Of a DNA stretch of 33,078 nt, positions 1 to 8,578 are shown in pieces. The notes under the pieces were generated by a model. It did not search any database, was not told the origin of the DNA, and saw nothing but the letters and a program-made list of their open reading frames with translations. Position 1 is the first letter of the stretch; every line of letters begins with the position of its first letter. A program made the translations under genes and the position numbers. This DNA is from Ga0077536 sp943370145. GTDB taxonomy: Bacteria > Pseudomonadota > Gammaproteobacteria > Ga0077536. The stretch covers positions 1 through 33,078 of the forward strand of contig CALRPY020000048.1 in assembly GCA_943370145.1 (NCBI GenBank). Reading direction: 5' to 3'.

Positions 1-32
1 GTCCCCGGTTTCTCGGTTTCTCGAGGGGAGCG

Positions 33-62
33 ATGTTCGTCTCTCCCGATCCGGGCGGGGAA
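33..62. repeat. REP-like stem-loop, degenerate copy
   Basis: The stretch ATGTTCGTCTCTCCC followed by CCGGGCGGGG matches the module seen downstream of the second amidohydrolase (28385-28417), with a weaker stem. It lies directly beyond the stop codon of the leftward VWA gene, so it may sit in that transcript's 3' end. The remainder of 1-64 holds only TTTCTCGG-like repeat fragments. Confidence 0.4.
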
Positions 63-64
63 GT

Positions 65-2212
65 TCAGGTCGTCAGCCGCCGGTAGATGTCGGCGACCTT
101 GTATGGCAGCTTGCGCACGTCGTCGACGACCGTGTAGTTGGAACTGCCGTACATGTGCGGCAGGTAGGACTGGGCCTCGCGGTCGATGGTGATGCAGAAC
201 GGGTGGATGCCGGCGCGTTTGACCTCGAGCAGCGCGTGGCGGGTGTCCTCGATGCCGTAGCGGCCGCGGTAGCTGCCGTAATCCTCAGGCTTGCCGTCGG
301 ACAGCGTGATCAGGAGCTTGGTGCGGGCCGGCACTGCGGCGAGCATCTGGCCGAGGTGGCGGATCGCGACGCCCATGCGGGTGTAGGCCTTCGGCGCCAT
401 GCCGCTGATGCGACGGCGGACAGCCGACGAGCAGGGCTCGTCGAAGGTCTTCACGCGGTAGATCTCGCAGCGCTTGTTGGTGCGCCCGGAGAAACCATAG
501 ATGGCGAACGCGTCGCCCAGGGTCTCGACGGCGTCCGCCAGCAGGATCATGGACTCGCGCTCGGCGTCGTTCACCCAGCCCTTCGTCGAGCCGCTCATGT
601 CGACCATGAACATCACGGCGACGCTGCGGCCGGATTTGCGGAAGTGTGTGTACAGGCGGTCGCTGACTTCACGCCCCTGCACGAGGTCGACGTGGGCATC
701 CACCAGTGCGTCGAGATCGAGTTCGTCACCGTGCGGCTGCCGGCGCTGGCGCTGTGCCTCGGACAGGATCGCCTCGAACACGCGCTGGATCGACTTCGCG
801 AGCCCCCGGTACTTCTGCCTGGTGTCGGCGACGAAGGCCTCCTCGCCGTCCGGCACCGTCTGTTCGGTCAGCGCGCAGAAGGCTTCCCGGAAGCGCTGCC
901 GCGTGTAGTCCCATTCGGGGTAGAGATAGAGGTGGCTGCCCGGCAGGTCGCCGTCCAGTTCCAGGCCGGGGACGCCGCCGCCCTCCTCGTCGCCGGGATA
1001 CGGCGCCTGGCCACCTTCCGACTGCAGGTAGTCGTCCCCGAGTTCACCGATGTCCTGCATGATCGACGCCAGCAGCGCCTGCAGGTCCGCGCCCACCGGC
1101 ACCGCCTGGTCGTTGTAGTGCAGTTCGACCTCGTTGCCGGGGGCGCCGTCGGGCGACTTCGTCACCGAGAAACGGTTCGCCGGTTCGGGGCCGACGCAGG
1201 GGTCCGCCGGCGTATCCTCCGCCTGCTGCTCGAGTTCGCGCTCCAGTGACGACAGCGCGCGCTGCAACGCCTGTTTCTCGCGCGGCACGCGCCTGAACAG
1301 CGCCTCACGCACCTTGTGCGGCAGCATCTCGCCAGCGTGGCGCAACGGCGGCGGCAGCGGGTGATCGATGAAGCGCGCGACCAGTGCGAGGCTGTCGCGC
1401 GCCGTCGCGCCGGGGGCGGTCAGTGCGGCAGCGGCAAGCGTGAACTCGCGCCAGGCCGCGCGGGCGAACTCGTCCTGGTAGGCGACACGCTCGATCTCGC
1501 GCGCGAGTCCGGGCAGGTCGCGCCCGATGCACGCGGTGAGTCGCACGCTTTCCAGGCGCTGGTAGATGGGCCAGGTGATCGCCGCGTCGAGCAGACGGAT
1601 GGCTTCTTCCAGCGCGCGATACTGCCAGGTGCCGTAACGGTTCTGCGCCCACAGGAAGACGGCGGTGGCCTTGTACAGCAGCGCGTTGACAGCGCGATCC
1701 GCATCGATCGCGAGCGTCGCCGGCAACAGGATGCGTTCGGTGTCGGTCCAGGCGATTGCGTCGCTCGCGATCGACAGCGCGCGGCCGCCGAGGCCGCGCA
1801 CGAAATGACGCAGGAAACCCGACACCTGCTCGAGGCCGCAGCTGGTCTGGGCATTCGCGTAGCTCTCGACGTAGAGGGGCAGGGAATCGAACACTTCCAC
1901 CGCGAAGCCGAGCCCGCGGTTGTCGAAGGCATCCATCGCCTTGATGATCCAGTCCTCCACCGCCGCCGCGTCGAGCCAGCGGAAGGCATGCGGCGCGTTG
2001 GCGATGAAGTGCGCCGCGAGATCCTCGTTCGACAGCGCGATGACTTCCGTCCAGTGGAAAATGAAGTCCTGGACCTCGCGCTCGAGCTCCGCGATATCGG
2101 CCACGATCTCTGACGCGCGCGGCGCGCGCGACAGCACGGAGCCCGCAATCTTCTCGAGGTCCTTCTGGACCCGGATCAGGTTGAAGAAATTCTGGCGCGG
2201 ACCGTCGGTCAT
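65..2212 (-). CDS. VWA-domain protein of the NorD/CbbO family
   Basis: A 715-residue protein with a von Willebrand factor A domain at its C-terminus (about 531-715). The MIDAS metal site is intact: DMSGS at 538-542, a Thr in AYTRMG near 611, and the Asp of LSDGK near 639. The N-terminal half is helical and alpha-solenoid-like; an acidic, Gly-rich linker (about 380-430) precedes a second helical region. Such proteins pair with a MoxR-type AAA+ ATPase, encoded 25 bp upstream here, and act as adaptors that remodel a metalloenzyme: CbbO for RuBisCO, NorD for nitric oxide reductase. The length lies between typical NorD and CbbO. Neither RuBisCO nor Nor subunits are in the window, so the client is unknown. 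The ATG has no clear Shine-Dalgarno, which suits translational coupling to the ATPase gene. Confidence 0.88.
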   Translation of the reverse strand: MTDGPRQNFFNLIRVQKDLEKIAGSVLSRAPRASEIVADIAELEREVQDFIFHWTEVIALSNEDLAAHFIANAPHAFRWLDAAAVEDWIIKAMDAFDNRGLGFAVEVFDSLPLYVESYANAQTSCGLEQVSGFLRHFVRGLGGRALSIASDAIAWTDTERILLPATLAIDADRAVNALLYKATAVFLWAQNRYGTWQYRALEEAIRLLDAAITWPIYQRLESVRLTACIGRDLPGLAREIERVAYQDEFARAAWREFTLAAAALTAPGATARDSLALVARFIDHPLPPPLRHAGEMLPHKVREALFRRVPREKQALQRALSSLERELEQQAEDTPADPCVGPEPANRFSVTKSPDGAPGNEVELHYNDQAVPVGADLQALLASIMQDIGELGDDYLQSEGGQAPYPGDEEGGGVPGLELDGDLPGSHLYLYPEWDYTRQRFREAFCALTEQTVPDGEEAFVADTRQKYRGLAKSIQRVFEAILSEAQRQRRQPHGDELDLDALVDAHVDLVQGREVSDRLYTHFRKSGRSVAVMFMVDMSGSTKGWVNDAERESMILLADAVETLGDAFAIYGFSGRTNKRCEIYRVKTFDEPCSSAVRRRISGMAPKAYTRMGVAIRHLGQMLAAVPARTKLLITLSDGKPEDYGSYRGRYGIEDTRHALLEVKRAGIHPFCITIDREAQSYLPHMYGSSNYTVVDDVRKLPYKVADIYRRLTT

Positions 2213-2237
2213 CGCGGCGTGGCAGGCCGGGGCGGGC

Positions 2238-3047
2238 CTAGAACACGGCCGCGGCGAGTTCGTGCACGGCGTGCAGGAGTTCGGCGTCGTCGGTCAGCGC
2301 GTGCGCCACCGCGGTGTCGCAGGCGATCGCGGGCTGCACGCCGCTCGCGATGAGCTTGCCCGCGTTGACGAGCAGCCGCGTGCTCGCCCCTTCGTCCAGC
2401 CCGCTGCCCTTCAGGTTGCGCGTGTGCGCGCCGAAGCGGACGAGCTTGGCGGCGAGCGCGTCCGCCACGCCGCTCTCGGTCGCGATGATGCGCTGCTCCA
2501 GCTCCGCCGACGGGTAGCCGAACTCCAGCGCGACGAAACGCTGGCGCGTGCTCTGCTTCAAATCCTTCAACACGCTCTGGTAGCCCGGGTTGTAGGACAC
2601 CACCAGCGCGAACTCGCGCGGCACCGGCAGCAGCTCGCCGAGCTTGTCGATCGGCAGCATGCGGCGGTCGTCGCACAGCGGGTGAATGACGACCGAGGTG
2701 TCCTTGCGCGCCTCGACGACTTCGTCGAGGTAGCAGATCGCACCGATGCGCACGGCGTGCGTCAGCGGGCCGTCCAGCCACTGCGTCTCGCCGCCCTTCA
2801 CGAGATAGCGCCCGACGAGATCGGCGGCGGTCAGGTCATCGTGGCAGGCCACCGTGATCAGCGGCCGGCGCAGGCGCCAGGCCATGTGGTGGACGAAACG
2901 CGTCTTGCCGCAGCCGGTCGGCCCCTTGAGCAGGATCGGCAGCTGGTTCGCGTAGGCGGCCGCGAAGACTTCGCGCTCGTTGCCCAGCGGCTCGTAGTAG
3001 GGTTCGTCCAGGATCATGCGCCCGGCGGCGCTGTCTTCGTGCTGCAA
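2238..3047 (-). CDS. MoxR-type AAA+ ATPase of the CbbQ/NorQ family
   Basis: AAA+ ATPase with Walker A GPTGCGKT (residues 42-49), Walker B CYLDEV, a sensor-1 segment VVSYNPGY, and the family N-terminus DEPYYEPLGNE. CbbQ/NorQ proteins form hexamers that work with a VWA partner, encoded immediately downstream, to activate or mature a metalloenzyme. I chose the TTG start because AAAGG lies 6 nt upstream and it gives 269 residues, close to the usual family length. An ATG 30 codons downstream (3015-3017) would begin at MILDEPYYEP, and an upstream ATG at 3137 would add 30 residues unlike the family. It diverges from the cytochrome c gene and shares a 213-bp intergenic region with it. Client enzyme not determinable here. 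Confidence 0.87.
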   Translation of the reverse strand: MQHEDSAAGRMILDEPYYEPLGNEREVFAAAYANQLPILLKGPTGCGKTRFVHHMAWRLRRPLITVACHDDLTAADLVGRYLVKGGETQWLDGPLTHAVRIGAICYLDEVVEARKDTSVVIHPLCDDRRMLPIDKLGELLPVPREFALVVSYNPGYQSVLKDLKQSTRQRFVALEFGYPSAELEQRIIATESGVADALAAKLVRFGAHTRNLKGSGLDEGASTRLLVNAGKLIASGVQPAIACDTAVAHALTDDAELLHAVHELAAAVF

Positions 3048-3177
3048 GGTGAGCCTTTCGTACCGGGCTGACGGCCCGCCAGAGCGTTCGGAAGAAGCAG
3101 TCCATTTGTAACCAAAGCGCCCTGCTGCGGCAAGCACCGGCCCGCGCCACTTCCCTAGTCGGCCCCGGTAAATTGGC

Positions 3178-3183
3178 TATAAT
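3178..3183 (+). promoter_or_regulatory. -10 hexamer for the cytochrome c gene
   Basis: A perfect TATAAT, preceded by TTGGC, lies about 78 bp upstream of the cytochrome c start. No good -35 hexamer is visible at 17 bp, so the promoter may depend on an activator. Transcription start would be near 3190. Confidence 0.45.
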
Positions 3184-3260
3184 GCGGCGGCGCCGTGGGG
3201 CACGGCGTCTCCATCCATCCACAGAATGAGCTGCCTGCCGGGCGGCGCGAGAAAAGCATC

Positions 3261-4136
3261 ATGGACAAGCATCAAAGCAATGCTGAACAGGACGCAGTGT
3301 TCGTACGGAATTTCGGGATCGTGCTGCTGTTCCTGGCGGGTGTCGGTGTGGCGATCTACTTCCTGGCCGGAAGCGTCTACTCGGACTTCAGGGAAACCAC
3401 CCGCAATGACGCCGACATCGCCGCGCGCGTTGCCCCGGTCGGCAAGCTGAACACCAGCGGCGAAGCCGCCGCCGTCGCGAGCACCGCTGCCAGCGCCGCG
3501 GACGCCGCCACAGCCGCGCCCGCCGCGGTCGCCGCGGCGAGCAGCCCCGGCGAAGCCACGTACAACACGATCTGCGCCGCCTGCCATGCGCAGGGCATCG
3601 CGGGCGCGCCGAAGACCGGCGACGCCGCGGCCTGGGAAGCCCGCATCGCGCAGGGCAAGGACACGCTCTACAGGCACGCCATCGAGGGCTTCCAGGGTCA
3701 GGCCGGCATGATGCCGGCGAAGGGCGGCGCGGCCAACCTGAGCGACGACGAGGTCAAGGGCGCCGTGGACTTCATGGTACAGGCCGCCCAGGGCGGTGCT
3801 GCCGCACCGGCAGCCGCGCCTGCCGCCGAGGCAGCCCCGGCTGCCGCCGCCGAAGCCGCCGCGCCGGCCGTCGCCGACGCGGGCGCGAAGGGCAAGGAAA
3901 TCTACGACGGCGTCTGCTTCGTCTGCCACACCCCCGGTGCCGCTGGCGCGCCGAAGCTCGGCGATGCCGCCGAATGGGGCAAGCGCGTCGCGCAGGGCAA
4001 CGACGTGCTGTACGACCATGCCATCAACGGCTTCATGGGCCAGGCCGGCATGATGCCGCCGAAGGGCGGCCGTCCTGACATCTCCGACGACGACGTCAAG
4101 GCCGCCGTCGACTACATGGTCAACAACAGCAAGTAG
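3261..4136 (+). CDS. Membrane-anchored di-heme cytochrome c (cytochrome c5 family)
   Basis: A 291-residue protein. One N-terminal transmembrane helix (about 17-36) anchors it with the rest in the periplasm. An Ala-rich linker (about 68-95) leads to two c5-type domains joined by a second Ala/Pro linker (about 178-206). Heme-binding motifs are C105-A-A-C108-H and C219-F-V-C222-H; the axial Met of each domain is in GQAGMMP (150/151 and 264/265). The two domains are clear duplicates. These proteins shuttle electrons from the bc1 complex or quinol-linked dehydrogenases to terminal acceptors. I chose the ATG that places the membrane helix near the N-terminus; an in-frame ATG at 3195 would add 22 polar residues, and the ribosome site is weak. 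A strong terminator follows, so it is probably monocistronic. Confidence 0.9.
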   Translation: MDKHQSNAEQDAVFVRNFGIVLLFLAGVGVAIYFLAGSVYSDFRETTRNDADIAARVAPVGKLNTSGEAAAVASTAASAADAATAAPAAVAAASSPGEATYNTICAACHAQGIAGAPKTGDAAAWEARIAQGKDTLYRHAIEGFQGQAGMMPAKGGAANLSDDEVKGAVDFMVQAAQGGAAAPAAAPAAEAAPAAAAEAAAPAVADAGAKGKEIYDGVCFVCHTPGAAGAPKLGDAAEWGKRVAQGNDVLYDHAINGFMGQAGMMPPKGGRPDISDDDVKAAVDYMVNNSK

Positions 4137-4160
4137 GACCCCACCGGGTCCTCCGAGCGA

Positions 4161-4189
4161 CAAGGGGCCTGCGGGCCCCTTGTTCATTT
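4161..4189 (+). terminator. Rho-independent terminator of the cytochrome c gene
   Basis: A perfect 9-bp stem CAAGGGGCC / GGCCCCTTG with loop TGCG, followed by a T-rich stretch (TTCATTTCT), begins 25 bp after the cytochrome stop codon. Confidence 0.85.
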
Positions 4190-4231
4190 CTGGCCTCTCG
4201 TGACCTTCGCCCTGCGCCACTCGCCCGATCA

Positions 4232-4491
4232 GCCACCGAGGACACCGAGAACACCGAGCTGGAACGAGTGGGTTCGTGCCACCTGCGATGCGGCGCCGCT
4301 CATCGCGCCCGGAAAGCCTTCGGCTCCGCGGCGAAATCCCGCGTTACCGTGAGCAGGGACCTCGCGCCTTCACGACGGAGGACACGTCGAGCACGGAGAA
4401 GAAATGCAGATTGAGCCTGGGTCATCCCGCTGCGGCAGGCAGACATCAACTCAATCATTCCAGCTCGGTGTTCTCGGTGCTGCTCGGTGGC
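4232..4491. repeat. Nested-palindrome CCGAG element, copy 1
   Basis: The outer arms are near-perfect inverted repeats of about 33 bp. The left begins GCCACCGAGGACACCGAG and ends CTGGAA; the right is its reverse complement ending GCTCGGTGGC, with one small mismatch. A 9-bp periodicity (ACCGAGGAC, ACCGAGAAC) runs through the arms, and an inner ACGGAGGAC/CACGGAGAAG tract lies near the centre. It occupies most of the gap between the cytochrome c gene and uvrD (4137-4523), where I see no gene. Confidence 0.85.
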
Positions 4492-4523
4492 AATCACCAC
4501 GCGTGACGCCGGACGGCGCCGCT

Positions 4524-6695
4524 TCAGCCCGCCTCCAGCCCCGCGTAGGCGGCCACCAGCCACTTGACGCCGCTGCCGGCGAAATTGACCTGCACCCGGG
4601 TGTGCGCGCCGCGGCCTTCGAGATGGAGCACGACCCCTTCGCCGAAGGTCCGGTGCACGACGCGCTGGCCGAGCCTGTAGCCGTAGCCACCGGTATCCTC
4701 GACCAAGGGCGTGCGCGAACCGAACGAGGGCGAGGAGGACGAAGCGCCGAGACGCACCTCGTCCACCAGTTCGCGCGGCAATTCATTGAGGAAACGCGAT
4801 GGCCGCGGGTAATAGTCGGTGCCGTGCAGGCGACGACTCTCGGCGTAGGTCAGCGTCAGGTGCTTCATCGCGCGGGTGATGCCGACGTAGCACAGCCGAC
4901 GTTCTTCCTCGAGCTGATTGGGGTCCTCGGCCGAGCGCTGGTGCGGGAACAAGCCCTCCTCCATGCCGACCAGGAACACGTTCGCGAATTCGAGGCCCTT
5001 CGCCGAGTGCAGGGTCATCAGCTGCACGCTGTCCTCGAAACTGCCGGCCTGTCCCTCGCCGGCTTCGAGCGCCGCATGGCTCAGGAAGGATGAGATCAAC
5101 GGCAGCGCGACCTCGCCGACCTCGGGCTCCGGCGGCTCGAAGTCGCGCGCGGCCGACACCAGTTCGCCGAGGTTCTCGATGCGATCGAGCCCGCGCTCGC
5201 CTTTCTCCTTCTTGTAGTGCTCGACGAGGCCGCTGCGCTCGACCACGAGTTCGATGACGCTGTCGAGCCCGAGGCCTTCGATCTCCGCGCCGAGCTCATC
5301 GACGAGGCTCAGGAACTGGCCCAGCGCCGCCGCGGCGCGCGCGGACAATTCCTTTTGCTCGATGAGCCGCCGTGCCGCGTCCCACAGCGTGAGACGCTCG
5401 AGCCGCGCGGTCTGGCGCACGTCGTCCAGCGTCCGGTTGCCGATGCCGCGGGCAGGCAGGTTGACGACGCGCTCGAAGGCCGCGTCGTCGCCGCGGGAAT
5501 TCGCGAGCCTGAGATAGGCGAGCGCATCCTTGACCTCGGCGCGCTCATAGAACTTGAAGCCGCCGTGCACGCGGTAGGGCACGTCGGCCTGGCGCAGCGC
5601 ATCTTCGAGCACGCGCGACTGCGCGCTCGTGCGGTAGAGAATCGCGCACTCGTCGTAGCGGTTGCCGTCGCGATGCCATTCGCGCAGGCGCTCCACGCAG
5701 TAGCGCGCCTCGTCGATGTCGTTGAAGCCGGAGTAGAGCCGGATCGCCTCGCCGCGGCTGCCGTCGGTCCACAGCTTCTTGCCGAGCCGCGCGCTGTTGT
5801 TCGCGATCAGCGCATTCGCCGCGTCGAGGATGTTGCCGGTCGAGCGGTAGTTCTGCTCGAGGCGCACGATCTCGTGGCGTGGGTAGTCGCGCCTGAAGCG
5901 CTGCATGTTCTCCACCTTCGCGCCGCGCCAGCTGTAGATCGACTGGTCGTCGTCACCCACCGCGAACACGTTCGCGCGCTCGCCTGCGATGAGCTTGAGC
6001 CAGCCGTACTGGATGGCGTTGGTGTCCTGGAACTCGTCCACCAGCACGTGGAGGAAGCGCTCCTGGTAATGCCGCAGCAGCCCGGGCGTGTCACGGCAGA
6101 GCTCGTAAGCGCGCAGCAGGAGCTCGGCGAAATCGACGAGCCCGGCGCGCTGGCAGGCATCCTCATACGCCGCGTAGATCTCGACCATCGTCTGCAGCAC
6201 GTAGTCGCCCGCGGTGTCGATGTGCTGGGGCCGCTGGCCTTCGTCCTTGCGCGCGTTGATGAACCACTGCGCCTCCTTCGGCAGCCACTGGTTCTCGTCG
6301 AGGTTCATGCCGCGGATCGCGCGCCGGATCACCTTCTGCTGGTCGTCGCTGTCCATGATCTGGAACTGCTCCGGCAGCTTTGCCTCGCGCCAGTGGGCAC
6401 GCAGCAGCCGGTGCGCGATGCCGTGGAAAGTGCCGACCCACATGCCGCCGACCGGCCGCGCGAGCAACTGCTCGATGCGTCCGCGCATCTCGGCGGCGGC
6501 CTTGTTGGTGAAGGTCACGGCGAGAATGCTGGACGGCGAGGCGAGTCCGTTCTCCAGGCACCATGCAATGCGGTGGACCAGCACGCGCGTCTTGCCGCTG
6601 CCGGCGCCGGCGAGCACGAGCGTCTGGGGCGCACCGGTGGTCACGGCGGCAAGCTGCGCGGCGTTGAGCGGCGCGAGGATCGGGGAAGTGGACAT
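4524..6695 (-). CDS. uvrD: DNA helicase II (UvrD), superfamily 1A
   Basis: ATP-dependent 3'-5' DNA helicase used in nucleotide excision repair and methyl-directed mismatch repair. At 723 residues it is almost the length of E. coli UvrD. Visible motifs are Walker A GAGSGKT (30-36), motif Ia TFTNKAAAEM (61-70), Walker B VDEFQDT (219-225), motif III QSIYSWRGA, motif IV with EQNYRST, motif V TLHSAKGLEF and motif VI YVGITRAM. The C-terminal segment VVHRTFGEGVV to the end is the Tudor-like UvrD tail that distinguishes it from Rep. The ATG lacks a Shine-Dalgarno and sits about where transcription would start from the upstream promoter candidate, so the mRNA may be leaderless. Confidence 0.95.
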   Translation of the reverse strand: MSTSPILAPLNAAQLAAVTTGAPQTLVLAGAGSGKTRVLVHRIAWCLENGLASPSSILAVTFTNKAAAEMRGRIEQLLARPVGGMWVGTFHGIAHRLLRAHWREAKLPEQFQIMDSDDQQKVIRRAIRGMNLDENQWLPKEAQWFINARKDEGQRPQHIDTAGDYVLQTMVEIYAAYEDACQRAGLVDFAELLLRAYELCRDTPGLLRHYQERFLHVLVDEFQDTNAIQYGWLKLIAGERANVFAVGDDDQSIYSWRGAKVENMQRFRRDYPRHEIVRLEQNYRSTGNILDAANALIANNSARLGKKLWTDGSRGEAIRLYSGFNDIDEARYCVERLREWHRDGNRYDECAILYRTSAQSRVLEDALRQADVPYRVHGGFKFYERAEVKDALAYLRLANSRGDDAAFERVVNLPARGIGNRTLDDVRQTARLERLTLWDAARRLIEQKELSARAAAALGQFLSLVDELGAEIEGLGLDSVIELVVERSGLVEHYKKEKGERGLDRIENLGELVSAARDFEPPEPEVGEVALPLISSFLSHAALEAGEGQAGSFEDSVQLMTLHSAKGLEFANVFLVGMEEGLFPHQRSAEDPNQLEEERRLCYVGITRAMKHLTLTYAESRRLHGTDYYPRPSRFLNELPRELVDEVRLGASSSSPSFGSRTPLVEDTGGYGYRLGQRVVHRTFGEGVVLHLEGRGAHTRVQVNFAGSGVKWLVAAYAGLEAG

Positions 6696-6701
6696 GCGCC
6701 G

Positions 6702-6731
6702 ATTCTACCGGCACCACCTCCGGGCGGTCAC
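6702..6731 (-). promoter_or_regulatory. Candidate sigma-70 promoter of uvrD
   Basis: Read on the minus strand, GTGACC (6731-6726), an 18-bp spacer and TAGAAT (6707-6702) resemble a sigma-70 promoter. The -10 ends 6 bp before the uvrD ATG, which would put transcription start at or next to the start codon. No LexA-type box was recognised. Confidence 0.35.
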
Positions 6732-6877
6732 GCACGCAGCCCCTGGCGGACGCGCGCCCAGCCATCCGGCGCGCAGGGCGGGACCGGGTGGCTTTCGCGC
6801 CGCCTGCGACAACTTGCCGCTCTTCGCGTGACTTGGCTTCCCAACTGGCATGAAGCAAGTGCATCGCCACGCCTCAT

Positions 6878-7019
6878 GAAAGATCTTCGCCTCTCCCACC
6901 CCGGGAGAGGCCGGCCGCGAGGCCGGGTGAGGGTCGTCTCAGAGTGGCGCAGCGCCAGCGTATGCCACTCTCACCCGCCGCCTTCGGCGTCGACCTCTCC
7001 CGGAGCGGGAGAGGCGAAG
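6878..7019. repeat. REP-like pair in inverted orientation (BIME-like)
   Basis: Outer arms CTTCGCCTCTCCC (6885-6897) and GGGAGAGGCGAAG (7007-7019) are perfect inverted repeats. Inside are smaller stems CTCTCCC/GGGAGAG and GGCCGGCC-like GC blocks, plus GTCGACGCCGAAGGCGG, shared in inverse orientation with 21570-21586. It lies in the uvrD-pmbA gap (6696-7119), between divergently read genes. The remaining part, 6711-6877, holds no gene I can support. Confidence 0.75.
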
Positions 7020-7080
7020 ACCGGTCGCGCCGCCCCTGCGGCGAACCCCTCGACGCACGGGTTCGCGTCGGGGCTTCGGC

Positions 7081-7086
7081 TACAAT
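7081..7086 (+). promoter_or_regulatory. -10 hexamer candidate for pmbA
   Basis: TACAAT lies 34 bp upstream of the pmbA ATG. No convincing -35 is seen. Confidence 0.3.
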
Positions 7087-7119
7087 GGCCGCAAGCACAG
7101 CCTGTGACGCACCCGACCC

Positions 7120-8451
7120 ATGCAAGACTCCCTGATTCCGGACCAGACCGCACTCGACGTGGCCGCCCATGCGCTGGGCGTGGCGCAGCGCGCCGGCTGC
7201 ACCGCCGCCGTGTCCATCAACGCCGGCAACGGCCTGTCGGTCGGCGTGCGGGGCGGCGAGGTGGAGACCCTCGAATACCATCGCGACAAGTCGCTCGCGG
7301 TGACGGTCTATCACGGGAAGCGCAAGGGCACGGCGACGACGACAGACTTCGCGCCGGACGCCGTCGCGGAAACGGTCGCGGCCGCGATGCGCATCGCGAC
7401 CGACGCCGAGCCCGACGAATACGCGGGGCTCGTCGACCCGGCGCTGCTCGCGCGGGAATTCCCGGCGCTCGATCTCGACCACCCCTGGGACGTCGAGCCG
7501 GAGGCGGCAATAGCGCTCGCGCTCGACTGCGAGGCAGCCGCCCGCGATGCGCATCGCGAGGTCAGCCAGGTCGACGAGGCCGCTGTCAGCAGCTATCGCG
7601 GCCTGCACGCCTACGCGGACAGCCAGGGCTTCGCGGGCGTCTACCGCGCGAGCCGCCACGGGCAGAGCTGCACCGTCGTCGGCAGCCGCGACGGCGCAAT
7701 GCAGCGCGGCTACTGGTTCACGACCGCGCGCCGCGCGGCGGACCTGGAAGCGCCGGATGCGGTCGGACGCCGCGCCGCGGCGCGGACGGTCGCCAAGCTC
7801 GGCGCGCGCAAGATGAAGACCCGCAAGGCACCTGTGCTGTTCGAGAACCGGCTCGCCACCGGCCTCATCGGCAACCTCGTGTCAGCGGTCTCCGGCCCGA
7901 ATCTCTATCGCGAGGCGAGTTTCCTGCGCGATGCGATTGGCCAGCAGCTGTTCCCCGACTTCATTTCCATCGACGAGCAACCCCACCTGCTCCGGGCGCT
8001 GGGCAGCGCGCCCTTCGACGCCGAAGGCGTGGCGACCCGGCGGCGCCTGCTCGTCGACCGCGGTGTCCTGCAGGGTTACGTACTCGACGGCTACTCCGCG
8101 CGGCGACTGAAGATGGCTCCGACCGGCCACGCCGGCGGCATCCACAACCTCATCGTCAGCGACCAGGGCCTCGACCTCGACGCGCTGCTGCGGCAGATGG
8201 GCACGGGCCTGCTGGTCACCGACCTGATGGGCTTCGGTGTCAACCTGCTGACCGGCGACTACTCGCGCGGCGCCGCAGGCTTCTGGGTCGAGGGCGGCGC
8301 AATCAGCCATCCGGTCGAGGAAATCACCATCGCCGGCAACCTGCGCGACATGTTCCGCAACATCGTCACCGCCGGCAGTGATCTCGAACGCCGCGGCAGC
8401 ATCCAGTGCGGCTCGCTGCTTCTCGAGCAGATGACCATCGCCGGCGACTGA
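7120..8451 (+). CDS. pmbA: PmbA/TldE, partner subunit of the TldD/TldE protease
   Basis: Subunit of the TldD/TldE heterodimeric metalloprotease, which trims peptides such as the microcin B17 precursor and the CcdA antitoxin in the cytoplasm. The 443 residues are close to E. coli PmbA (450). Family segments include the N-terminal GLSVGVRGGEVETLEYHRDK, the middle PVLFENRLATGLIGNL and LFPDFISIDEQP, and the C-terminal GFGVNLLTGDYSRGAAGFWVEGG. As expected for TldE, there is no HExxxH zinc motif; that belongs to TldD, which is not in the window. Start chosen as the ATG that matches the family N-terminus. It appears monocistronic and is followed by repeats. Confidence 0.93.
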   Translation: MQDSLIPDQTALDVAAHALGVAQRAGCTAAVSINAGNGLSVGVRGGEVETLEYHRDKSLAVTVYHGKRKGTATTTDFAPDAVAETVAAAMRIATDAEPDEYAGLVDPALLAREFPALDLDHPWDVEPEAAIALALDCEAAARDAHREVSQVDEAAVSSYRGLHAYADSQGFAGVYRASRHGQSCTVVGSRDGAMQRGYWFTTARRAADLEAPDAVGRRAAARTVAKLGARKMKTRKAPVLFENRLATGLIGNLVSAVSGPNLYREASFLRDAIGQQLFPDFISIDEQPHLLRALGSAPFDAEGVATRRRLLVDRGVLQGYVLDGYSARRLKMAPTGHAGGIHNLIVSDQGLDLDALLRQMGTGLLVTDLMGFGVNLLTGDYSRGAAGFWVEGGAISHPVEEITIAGNLRDMFRNIVTAGSDLERRGSIQCGSLLLEQMTIAGD

Positions 8452-8469
8452 GGCGAGGCGCCGGATCTC

Positions 8470-8490
8470 CGCCTCTCCCGGGGCGGGCAG
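8470..8490. repeat. REP-like stem-loop, degenerate copy after pmbA
   Basis: CGCCTCTCCCGGGGCGGG begins 20 bp after the pmbA stop. It keeps the left REP arm but the right arm is decayed. It may end the pmbA message. The rest of 8452-8578 contains no recognisable gene. Confidence 0.4.
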
Positions 8491-8578
8491 TCTCCAGGCC
8501 ACATTTTCCCGGTGGTGCTACCTGAATCCCGGCTTGCCGGCTGATGCCAACCCGTCATGCCGGCGGGGATTCGGAATA

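Noticed and set aside
3195..3260. Upstream start for the cytochrome c protein
   Set aside because: It would place a polar, charged stretch ahead of the membrane anchor, and it lies within 6 bp of the expected transcription start.
4232..4491. CRISPR array
   Set aside because: Repeats are 9-bp periodic and palindromic, without regular spacers, and no cas genes are present.
5217..8381. Very long plus-strand open frame antisense to uvrD and running into pmbA in another frame
   Set aside because: Its translation is low-complexity Ala/Arg/Val-rich with no family features, whereas uvrD and pmbA have full conserved motifs. Long antisense frames are expected in DNA of this GC content.
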